A stretch of DNA of 21,145 bases. It comes from CAXMST01 sp038206985 (lineage in GTDB: Bacteria; Actinomycetota; Thermoleophilia; Solirubrobacterales; 70-9). Below are positions 13,300 through 20,400 of this stretch, in pieces (position 1 is the stretch's first letter; each line of letters starts with the position of its first letter). The stretch spans positions 1 through 21,145 of the forward strand of contig JBBRAH010000048.1 of NCBI GenBank assembly GCA_038206985.1, in the 5' to 3' direction. The notes under the pieces were generated by a model that ran no database searches, was not told the DNA's origin, and was given only the letters and a program-made list of their open reading frames with translations. The position numbers were made by a program, and so were the translations under genes.

Positions 13300-15173
13300 T
13301 AGCGGCTCTGGGATTCTTTGACCACGGCGGCCTGCGCGGGCGAGCCATTGGTCAGCCCCGGGGTCTCGTCGCCGCTCGCGGCCGGCATGACGAGCGCACC
13401 GCTCGGCAAGGGGGGAGTCTCGTCGCCGAACGCGGGTTCGGGGCGGCCGATGAAATAGCCCTGCGCGGAGTCGATGCCGTATGCGGCGAGCATCTCCAGC
13501 GTCTCCTCGTCCTCGACGAACTCCGCGACCGTGTGCATGCCGAGCCCGGCCGCAAGTTCGGCCATGTGCTTGACGAGTAGCTGATCGGTGCGGTTGGTAC
13601 GCATGCTGCGCACGAAGTCACCCTCGATCTTGAGTGCGTCGAGCGGGATGTGCTTGAGATAGAAGAAGGAGGCGAAGCCCGCGCCGAAATCGTCCAGAGC
13701 GAAGCGGCAGCCGACCTCGCGGAGCGCATCGGCAAAGCTGCGCGCCTGCTCCACGTTGCCCACGGCGGCGGTCTCGGTGATCTCGAACATGAGCAGCGAA
13801 GGGTCGATGCCGACCTCGTCGATCAGCGTGGCAAGCAACTGCGGCAGCTCCGGGTCGGCCAGCGAGCGAGCCGAGAGGTTCACCTCATAGATCATCGGCG
13901 CGCCCTCGGCCTCCGAGCGTGAGATCGCCTCCACGGCCCAGGTCGTCATCCGCCGGTCCAGCTCCCGAACCATTCCCGAGCGCTCAGCCGTAGGCAGGAA
14001 GGCGCCGGGCAGGATCGGTCGACCGTCCTCGTCCAACATCCGGGCGAGCAACTCGTAGCCGATCACATTGCGCGAGCCGAGATCGAGGATCGGCTGCCGG
14101 TAAGGGACGAAGAGGTCCTCGTCGAGGCTGTGCCGGATCCGCTGCGTCCAGGCTGCCCGGGCCGTCCTGCGACCCTCCTCGCCGACGGCCGGCTGGTAGA
14201 TCGCGACCCGATCGCGTCCATGCTCCTTGGCCTCATACAGCGCCAGGTCGGCGGCCACCATCACGTCGTTGCTGTCGGCCTGGCCCTCTTCGAGCGGCGC
14301 GATCCCGGCGCAGGCAGTTGGACGCAGGCGCTGTGCGCCAAGCACGATTCCGTGGCTGCGCACGGTCTCCAGCAACTCCGCCGCGACCTCCGCGGCGTCG
14401 GCGGCGGGGGTGTTGGGCATCAGGGCCGCGAACTCGTCGCCCCCGATTCGGGCCACCACATCGGTCTCGCGGAGGCGACTGCGGACCAGTTCGGCCACGT
14501 TGCGGATCAGCTCATCACCCTGGACGTGTCCGAGGGTGTCGTTGACCTCCTTCAGCCCGTCGATGTCGATCAGCACCATGGTGCCCTCGAGCTTGGTTCG
14601 CTTCCACATGGCGACCTCGCGTGCGAGGTGTTCCTCGAAGCTGCGCCGGTTGTAGAGCCCCGTGAGGCCATCGTGGTCGGCAAGGTGGCGGAGCCGTTCC
14701 TCGTCCCGCTTGCGCTCGGTGATGTCGCGGATCGCGGCGGAGACGAGCAGCCCTTCCTCGGAGCCCAGCGGGCTGAGGCTGATCTCGACCGGGAATTCGG
14801 AGCCGTCCTTACGGCGCGCGAACAGCTCCCGGCCGGAGCCCATCGGCCGCGGGCCCGCCTCGCGCAGGTATCCCTTCAGGTGATGCCGATGCTGCTCACG
14901 GTAGCGCTCGGGGATCAGCTCCGAGATGCTCAAGCCAACGATCTCCCGCCGGTCGTAGCCGAAGAGTTTCTCCGTGCCGGCATTGACCAGCGCAATGTGC
15001 CCGTGCCAGTTGACGATCACCATGGCGTCGGGCGCCGATTCGAGCAGCGCCCGGAACTTCCGTTCTGACCCGATCAGCAGGCGATCGCGTCGCATCACCA
15101 CTCCGGCGACGCGGTAGTAGGCGCTACTGAGGCGGTAGACGAACCATCGGAAGATTTCGCTCAGCGTGATCAA
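13299..15173 (-). CDS. PAS-GGDEF-EAL cyclic-di-GMP synthase/phosphodiesterase
   Basis: A 624-residue signalling protein. The N-terminal ~30 residues look amphipathic and may touch the membrane. A PAS domain (about 35-152) is followed by a GGDEF domain (160-325) with intact GGDEF at 244-248 and an inhibitory-site motif RETD at 235-238, spaced five residues from it as in product-inhibited cyclases. The EAL domain (about 345-578) has ELLAR (374-378, fitting ExLxR) and conserved-looking N432, E464, D494-D495 (DDFGAG), K515, E551 and Q571, so both making and breaking c-di-GMP look possible. The PAS domain lacks an obvious haem or flavin signature. Start is TTG 15173 with GGAG upstream. It begins 20 bases after the hydrogenase gene, so the two are probably co-transcribed. 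Confidence 0.93.
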   Translation of the reverse strand: MITLSEIFRWFVYRLSSAYYRVAGVVMRRDRLLIGSERKFRALLESAPDAMVIVNWHGHIALVNAGTEKLFGYDRREIVGLSISELIPERYREQHRHHLKGYLREAGPRPMGSGRELFARRKDGSEFPVEISLSPLGSEEGLLVSAAIRDITERKRDEERLRHLADHDGLTGLYNRRSFEEHLAREVAMWKRTKLEGTMVLIDIDGLKEVNDTLGHVQGDELIRNVAELVRSRLRETDVVARIGGDEFAALMPNTPAADAAEVAAELLETVRSHGIVLGAQRLRPTACAGIAPLEEGQADSNDVMVAADLALYEAKEHGRDRVAIYQPAVGEEGRRTARAAWTQRIRHSLDEDLFVPYRQPILDLGSRNVIGYELLARMLDEDGRPILPGAFLPTAERSGMVRELDRRMTTWAVEAISRSEAEGAPMIYEVNLSARSLADPELPQLLATLIDEVGIDPSLLMFEITETAAVGNVEQARSFADALREVGCRFALDDFGAGFASFFYLKHIPLDALKIEGDFVRSMRTNRTDQLLVKHMAELAAGLGMHTVAEFVEDEETLEMLAAYGIDSAQGYFIGRPEPAFGDETPPLPSGALVMPAASGDETPGLTNGSPAQAAVVKESQSR

Positions 15174-15193
15174 GACTTCAGCTCCGGCTTAGT

Positions 15194-16300
15194 TCAACTC
15201 TCGCCCGGGCCATCGCCCGCGGGCCCACTCACGCCGGCCGCCGGCGGAGCGTAGCCGCTCAGATTCTCGTCGGATGGCCGCCGCCACTCCGGCTCCACCT
15301 CGTACTTCTGCTTTAGGTTGCGCTTGCGGAAGTAGCGGAACAGCGGGCCGTAGGTGAAGCGCTGGACATCCGCCGCGGCGTTGCCCCAGGGATCGGGCTC
15401 CATGAAGGGCATGAACGCGTCGGGGAAGCTCGGCATCGTGCATGCCATACAGATCCCGCCCACGTTCGGGCAGCCGCCGATACCGTTCACCCAACCGCGC
15501 TGCGGGACGTTGCAACGCACCACCGGACCCTTGCAGCCGAGCTTGACCAGACAGCGCCGGTCGTCGCCGTAGGTCGTCGCGAACCGCCCCTGCTCCGTGA
15601 ACCCGGCGCGCGTGCAGCCCTCGCGCGTGGTGTCGCCAAAGAGCCATTTGGGCCGCAACTGCTCATCTAGTTCCGGCGCCGGCCCACGGCCGACGAGGTG
15701 GAAAATCAGGTGCAGCAGCACCTCGGTCATGTTGTCCGGCTGGGCCGGGCAGCCGGGAATGCAGACGATCGGCAGTCCGGATTTCGAGCGCCAGCGCCAG
15801 CCGAGGTAATCGGGCAGTCCCATGGCGCCGGTCGGGTTGTTCTTCATCGCCGGAATTCCGCCGTAAGTGGCACAGGTACCGATCGCCATCACAGCGGCGG
15901 CCCGCGGTGCGAGCCGGTCGACCCACTCGTTGATCGTGATCGGTTGCCCATCGATCGGATTGACGCCCATGCCGGTCCAGTGCCCCTCGCCGCTGAGCTG
16001 CTCGTTGCCGATCGAGCCCTCGATCACGAGGATGTAGGGATCCAGCTCGCCCTTCTCCGCGTCGTACCAGGGCGTCAGGAAGTCGTCGCCGGACTCGTAT
16101 GCGAGCACCGGGTTGTGGAGCACGACCTTCGGCGTGCCGGGGATCGTGCCCAGCAGGATGTCCTCGATACTCGGGCTCGTGGCCGCGGTCATGGCAAGCG
16201 AATCGCCGTCGCAACCGAGCCCCGTGGTCGCCCAGAGGACGTGCACGGTCTGCTCTTCAGTCCGAAGCTGATCCTTGGTGAACTCCACCCGATGACTCAT
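15194..16300 (-). CDS. hhyS: [NiFe]-hydrogenase small subunit, group 1h type
   Basis: The iron-sulfur electron-transfer subunit of a [NiFe]-hydrogenase; group 1h enzymes oxidise trace atmospheric hydrogen in actinobacteria. The 368-residue protein lacks a Tat signal, as usual in this group. Proximal cluster ligands would be C30, D33, C143 and C184: the CxxC is replaced by C-D-G-D, the 3Cys/1Asp arrangement known from the Ralstonia actinobacterial-type enzyme. C263, C277, C284 and C287 fit the middle cluster. For the distal cluster C229, C250 and C256 are present, but the expected histidine three residues before C229 is R226. ATG 16300 is preceded by GGGGGTGGTGAG. No large subunit is encoded in the window; the next gene is the GGDEF-EAL protein. 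The symbol follows mycobacterial usage. Confidence 0.88.
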   Translation of the reverse strand: MSHRVEFTKDQLRTEEQTVHVLWATTGLGCDGDSLAMTAATSPSIEDILLGTIPGTPKVVLHNPVLAYESGDDFLTPWYDAEKGELDPYILVIEGSIGNEQLSGEGHWTGMGVNPIDGQPITINEWVDRLAPRAAAVMAIGTCATYGGIPAMKNNPTGAMGLPDYLGWRWRSKSGLPIVCIPGCPAQPDNMTEVLLHLIFHLVGRGPAPELDEQLRPKWLFGDTTREGCTRAGFTEQGRFATTYGDDRRCLVKLGCKGPVVRCNVPQRGWVNGIGGCPNVGGICMACTMPSFPDAFMPFMEPDPWGNAAADVQRFTYGPLFRYFRKRNLKQKYEVEPEWRRPSDENLSGYAPPAAGVSGPAGDGPGES

Positions 16301-16403
16301 CGCTCACCACCCCCATCGGCTCGAAGGTACCGAAAACTGAGCTTTGCAGACCTGAAGCACCCGGCAGAGCACGCCCGGGTACGGGCCCGGCACCCCACCG
16401 ATC

Positions 16404-16409
16404 TAGACT
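16404..16409 (+). promoter_or_regulatory. Likely leaderless -10 element for leuS
   Basis: TAGACT is followed by 7 bases and then GTG 16417; no ribosome binding site fits in the gap. Together with the divergent hydrogenase gene, the 116-base intergenic region must hold both promoters. No T-box leader is possible if this start is correct. Confidence 0.6.
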
Positions 16410-16416
16410 GCCGCCC

Positions 16417-18948
16417 GTGAGCGACGCCGAGCAGCGGTACGAACCGCGGAAGATCGAGGGCAAATGGCAGCGCGTCTGGGGCGAGGAGCGCACCTGGGAA
16501 GCGCCCAACCCAGGCGATCCCGGGTTCGACCCCAACAAGCCCAAGGCCTATGTCCTGGAGATGCTGCCCTACCCCTCGGGCGAGCCCCATGTCGGGCACC
16601 TCAAGAACTACTCGATCGGGGACGCCATCGCCCACTTTCGCCGCCGGCACGGCATGCAGGTCGTCCACCCGATGGGCTACGACGCCTTCGGCCTGCCCGC
16701 CGAGAACAACGCGATCAAGACGGGCGTGCACCCGCGCGTCTCCACGGAGCGCTCGATTGCCTCCTTCTCCGAGCAGTTCCGTGACTGGGGCATCTCGATC
16801 GACTGGAGCCGCGAGATCTCCTCCCACACCCCCGAGTACTACCGCTGGACCCAGTGGCTGTTCTTGCGCCTCTTTGAGCAGGACCTCGCCTATCGGGAGG
16901 AGGCCGCCGTCCACTGGTGCCCCAAGGATGCGACCGTCCTCGCCAACGAGCAGGTCGTAGACGGCCGCTGCGAGCGCTGCGGCACCCTGGTCGAGCCGCG
17001 CCGGCTCGAGCAGTGGATGTTCAGGATCACCGCCTACGCGGACCGCCTACTGGAGGACTTCGACCTGCTCGAGTCCTGGCCCGAGAACGTGATCACGATG
17101 CAGCGCAACTGGATCGGCCGCTCCGAGGGCGCCGAGGCCGTCTTCCGCTGCGCCGAACTCGACCTCGACTTCACCGTCTTCACGACTCGTCCCGACACCC
17201 TCTTCGGAGCCACGTTCTTCGTGCTGGCGCCCGAGCACCCCGACGTCGAGGCGCTGATGGCCGGAACCGAGAACGAGGAGGAGGTGCGCGAGTACGTCAA
17301 CGCAGCGATGCGCGCCTCGGCTACCGAGCGCGGCGATGAGGCCCGCGAGAAGACCGGTGTCCGCATCGCCCGTACGGTCACCAACCCCGCCAACGGGGAC
17401 GAGATCCCCGTGTTCGTCGCCGACTACGTCCTCATGGACTACGGCACCGGCGCGATCATGGCGGTCCCCGGCCACGACGAGCGCGACTTCGATTTCGCCC
17501 ACAAGTTCGGCCTCGACGTGCGCCGCGTCGTCGCGCCCGCCGATGCCGATCCGGCCGAGCTCGATCCCGACGGCGAAATGGGAGAGCCCTACGTCGATCA
17601 GGGCACCGGCGACGTGCTCGTCAACTCGGGCGAGTTCGACGGGCTCACCCCGGCCGAGGCCAAGCAGAAGATCATCGCCTGGCTCGGCGAGCGCGGGGCG
17701 GGCAAGCTCGCCGTCAACTTCCGGCTGCGCGACTGGTTGCTCTCGCGCCAACGCTACTGGGGCTGCCCGATCCCCGTCGTCCACTGCGGTGAATGCGGGA
17801 TCGTCGCGGTGCCGGACGACCAGCTCCCGGTCGAGCTCCCCGATGTCGAGGACTACAAGCCAAAGGGGCAGAGTCCGCTCGAGACCGCCACCGACTGGGT
17901 CAACACGACGTGCCCGAAGTGTGGTGGCGCCGCCCGCCGCGAGACCGACACGATGGACACCTTCGTCGACTCCTCCTGGTACTTCCTCCGCTACCTCGAT
18001 CCCGACAACAGCGAGCTGCCCTTCGACCGCGAGATCGCCGACTATTGGATGGGCGTGGACCAGTACATCGGCGGCGTCGAGCACGCGATTCTGCACCTCA
18101 TGTACGCCCGCTTCTTCGTCAAGGCGCTCGCCGACGGTGGCTACATCGGCGTCCAGGAGCCGTTCACGAACCTTTTCACCCAGGGGATGATCACCCGCGA
18201 CGGAGCCAAGATGTCGAAGGCGAAGGGCAACACGGTCAGCCCGCGCGAGTACGTCGAGCGGCTCGGCGCCGACACCGCCCGCACCTACGTCTGCTTCATG
18301 GGCCCGCCCGAGCGAGGCGGCGACTGGCTCGACGAGGGCGCCGAGGGCGTGCACCGCTTCCTCTCCCGCCTCTGGAGGCTCGGCAGCGAGGTCGCCGAGC
18401 GGACCGAGCCCGGTGGCAGGCCCCCAGAATCACCTGAGGGCCCGGCCCGCGAACTGCTCGCCAAGGCGCACTGGGCGATCGACAAGGCGACCCGCGACTT
18501 CGAGCGCGGCTTCCAGTTCAACACCGTGATTTCGGCCGTGATGGAGCTCGTCAACGAGTCCTACCGGCTCAAGGACGGCCTCTACGACGATGCCGATGGC
18601 GCCGCCACGGTCCGCTTCGCCACCGCTACCGCCGCCTCGCTGATCTTCCCCTTCGCCCCGCATCTGGGCTGCGAGGTCTGGGAGCAGGTCGTCGGGGGTG
18701 AGCAGCGACTGTGGGAGGTGCCCTGGCCGCAGGCCGATCCGGCCCTGCTCGCCCACGACACCTTCACCCTGGTGGTTCAGGTCAACGGCAAGGTCCGGGC
18801 CAAGCTCGAGGTCCCCAGCGGCGCACCAGAGGCCGAGCTGCTCGAGCTCGCTAAGGCCGACGAGCACGTCAGCGCGCACCTCGACGGAGTCACGATCGTC
18901 AAGGAGATCGTTGTTCCCGGCAAGCTCGTCAACCTCGTCGCCCGCTGA
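16417..18948 (+). CDS. leuS: Leucyl-tRNA synthetase
   Basis: Charges tRNA-Leu with leucine. The 843-residue class I synthetase has the N-terminal YEPRKIEGKWQ opening, the HIGH-type motif H58-V-G-H61, a zinc knuckle (CPKDATVL ... CERCG, about 168-190), a CP1 editing domain containing TTRPDTLFGATF and the DYGTGAIMAVPGHDERD block, the KMSKA loop at 598-602, and a C-terminal anticodon-binding and tail region ending VVPGKLVNLV. It is the common bacterial length and looks intact. GTG 16417 follows the TAGACT hexamer by 7 bases, so the mRNA is probably leaderless. It is divergent from the hydrogenase operon. Confidence 0.98.
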   Translation: MSDAEQRYEPRKIEGKWQRVWGEERTWEAPNPGDPGFDPNKPKAYVLEMLPYPSGEPHVGHLKNYSIGDAIAHFRRRHGMQVVHPMGYDAFGLPAENNAIKTGVHPRVSTERSIASFSEQFRDWGISIDWSREISSHTPEYYRWTQWLFLRLFEQDLAYREEAAVHWCPKDATVLANEQVVDGRCERCGTLVEPRRLEQWMFRITAYADRLLEDFDLLESWPENVITMQRNWIGRSEGAEAVFRCAELDLDFTVFTTRPDTLFGATFFVLAPEHPDVEALMAGTENEEEVREYVNAAMRASATERGDEAREKTGVRIARTVTNPANGDEIPVFVADYVLMDYGTGAIMAVPGHDERDFDFAHKFGLDVRRVVAPADADPAELDPDGEMGEPYVDQGTGDVLVNSGEFDGLTPAEAKQKIIAWLGERGAGKLAVNFRLRDWLLSRQRYWGCPIPVVHCGECGIVAVPDDQLPVELPDVEDYKPKGQSPLETATDWVNTTCPKCGGAARRETDTMDTFVDSSWYFLRYLDPDNSELPFDREIADYWMGVDQYIGGVEHAILHLMYARFFVKALADGGYIGVQEPFTNLFTQGMITRDGAKMSKAKGNTVSPREYVERLGADTARTYVCFMGPPERGGDWLDEGAEGVHRFLSRLWRLGSEVAERTEPGGRPPESPEGPARELLAKAHWAIDKATRDFERGFQFNTVISAVMELVNESYRLKDGLYDDADGAATVRFATATAASLIFPFAPHLGCEVWEQVVGGEQRLWEVPWPQADPALLAHDTFTLVVQVNGKVRAKLEVPSGAPEAELLELAKADEHVSAHLDGVTIVKEIVVPGKLVNLVAR

Positions 18949-18992
18949 GCTCCCTGCAGCATTTGGGTCACACCTCGGCCCGGCCTCTCTGG

Positions 18993-18998
18993 TAGAAG
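18993..18998 (+). promoter_or_regulatory. Possible -10 element for the cupin gene
   Basis: TAGAAG lies 8 bases before ATG 19007, close to the leaderless geometry of proA and leuS, but the last base departs from TANNNT. No ribosome binding site is visible between it and the ATG. Confidence 0.35.
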
Positions 18999-19006
18999 TC
19001 CCGTGC

Positions 19007-19405
19007 ATGCTCGTTAGACGCCTGGGCGACGCCGCCGTAAAGGAATGGCATCAGCTGAGTTCCCACATCCTCATGGACGCTGGAGAACTCGGATCCCGCC
19101 ACATGACCGTGACCTGGATCGAGGTGCCCGCGGGCGTCTCGCAGACCCTCCACTCCCACGAGGAAGCGGAGCAGGTCTACGTGATCGTCAAGGGGACCGG
19201 CACGCTCTCGGCGGCCGGCAGCACCGAGATCCTGGAGCCCGGTGACCTCGCGCTGATCCCGCCGGCGACCGACCACTCGATCGCCAACAACGGCGAGGAC
19301 GCCCTTGCCATCGTTTCCGTCCAGTCCCCGGCCGTCTCCGTGGAGGAGACCCTCGGCCGCCAGTTGGCCGAAGTCGCCGGCTACGACCCCGACGACGAGT
19401 ACTGA
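19007..19405 (+). CDS. Small single-domain cupin protein
   Basis: A 132-residue cupin with both metal-binding motifs: H49-S-H51 with E55 in motif 1 (ending VKGTG), and PGDLALIPP ... H90 with N94-N95 in motif 2. A metal ion is therefore likely bound, but the substrate cannot be told; small cupins include isomerases, dioxygenases and ligand sensors. ATG 19007 is chosen over in-frame starts inside leuS because the protein then begins just before the first beta strands and sits behind a promoter-like hexamer. The gene is followed by an acylphosphatase 26 bases downstream, possibly in the same transcript. Confidence 0.85.
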   Translation: MLVRRLGDAAVKEWHQLSSHILMDAGELGSRHMTVTWIEVPAGVSQTLHSHEEAEQVYVIVKGTGTLSAAGSTEILEPGDLALIPPATDHSIANNGEDALAIVSVQSPAVSVEETLGRQLAEVAGYDPDDEY

Positions 19406-19431
19406 GGTTCGGATGAGGTGCCGGGCCCGCC

Positions 19432-19710
19432 TTGGCTGAGGACCGCATTCGCCGCCGGATCGTGGCCCACGGCCAGGTGCAGGGAGTGTTCTTCCGGGCC
19501 GGGGTGAAGGAGCAGGCCGATGCCTACGGCATCGCGGGCTGGGCCCGCAACCGCGCCGACGGCAGCATGGAGGCCAGCTTCGAGGGCCCTGAGAACGCCG
19601 TGGAGCAACTCGTCGCCTGGTGCGCCGACGGCCCCGAGAAGGCCCGCGTCAACCGCCTCGACGTGATGGAGGAAGCGCCCCAGGGCGTCGCCGGATTCCG
19701 CGTGCGCTGA
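19432..19710 (+). CDS. acyP: Acylphosphatase
   Basis: Hydrolyses the carboxyl-phosphate bond of acylphosphates. The 92-residue protein has the signature GQVQGVFFRAGV with catalytic R22, and N40 in GWARNRADGS; length matches the family. The start is TTG 19432, the only reasonable codon between the in-frame upstream stop and the domain, with GAGGTG about 11 bases before it. Its physiological substrate is uncertain, as for most bacterial acylphosphatases. Confidence 0.93.
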   Translation: MAEDRIRRRIVAHGQVQGVFFRAGVKEQADAYGIAGWARNRADGSMEASFEGPENAVEQLVAWCADGPEKARVNRLDVMEEAPQGVAGFRVR

Positions 19711-19718
19711 ACCGGCAC

Positions 19719-19746
19719 GCCCACGGCGCAGTAAAGGCCCACGGCG
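19719..19746 (+). repeat. Direct repeat and long-loop inverted repeat before comEA
   Basis: GCCCACGGCG occurs at 19719-19728 and again at 19737-19746, a period of 18 bases. It lies inside an inverted repeat CCGGCAC (19712-19718) / GTGCCGG (19759-19765). The 105-base gap between acyP and comEA holds nothing else recognisable. It could be a paired operator or chance in GC-rich DNA. Confidence 0.35.
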
Positions 19747-19815
19747 ACTCCCACCGGTGTGCCGGCGGCGGCCACGATTCCTCCGTGAACCATTGGGTCC
19801 GGATCTGGTGCGTGG

Positions 19816-20400
19816 ATGGCTGAGCGGCCGAGCAAGGCCCGGGTCGCCGTCTTTGCGGCCCTTGGGGTGGTTCTGCTCCTGCTCGGCATCGACGCGGTGC
19901 GCGGGGCCGGGGATGGAAAGGCCGGGCAGGGCGAGCAGATCGCAGCGGGACCCGTGGTCCGAGCCGACGGGGGTGGCGGCGGGGGCGGGTCCGGCGAGCT
20001 CGTCGTGCACGTCGCAGGTGAGGTCGATGACCCCGGCGTCTACTCGCTCTCGGCGGGCTCGCGGGTGACCGACGCGATCAAGCGGGCCGGCGGTCCGACG
20101 GGGGCCGCGGCTGTCGATGGGATCAATCTCGCCGCCCGCCTCGCCGACGGCCAGCAGGTGGTCGTACCGAGTACGAAGGCCGTCACGAGCGGGGCGGGTG
20201 CGGGTGAGGGGCCGATCAGCCTCGGCTCGGCCGGCGCCGCCGATCTCGAGGGGATCGACGGGATCGGGCCGGTGACCGCGGAGAAGATCATCGAGTTCCG
20301 CGACCAGAGCGGGGGAGTGGGTTCGATCCAGGATCTCGATCAGATCCCCGGTATCGGCCCGGCGACGATCGCCTCGCTCAGCGACAGCCTTCAGCCTTGA
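19816..20400 (+). CDS. comEA: ComEA family competence DNA-binding protein
   Basis: Binds incoming double-stranded DNA at the outer face of the membrane and passes it to the ComEC channel. The 194-residue protein has one transmembrane helix (about 9-27), a glycine-rich linker (52-59), an SLBB domain (about 61-118, PGVYSLSAGSRVTDAIKRAGG), and a C-terminal double helix-hairpin-helix (about 132-194, with GIDGIGPVTAEKIIEFR and QIPGIGPATI). ATG 19816 is the natural start before the helix. The stop overlaps the comEC start by three bases. The domain order matches the SLBB-containing form found in Gram-positive bacteria. Confidence 0.95.
   Translation: MAERPSKARVAVFAALGVVLLLLGIDAVRGAGDGKAGQGEQIAAGPVVRADGGGGGGGSGELVVHVAGEVDDPGVYSLSAGSRVTDAIKRAGGPTGAAAVDGINLAARLADGQQVVVPSTKAVTSGAGAGEGPISLGSAGAADLEGIDGIGPVTAEKIIEFRDQSGGVGSIQDLDQIPGIGPATIASLSDSLQP

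Noticed and set aside
16301..16416. T-box leader for leuS
   Set aside because: The likely -10 is only 7 bases before the GTG start, leaving no room for a leader, and no T-box core sequence is visible.
17047..18354. Minus-strand open frame (435 codons) opposite leuS
   Set aside because: Mirror of leuS codons; no domain seen.
18698..19006. Upstream extension of the cupin gene into leuS
   Set aside because: The frame is open, but the extra residues are arginine- and serine-rich and lie out of frame inside leuS; the cupin fold begins after ATG 19007.
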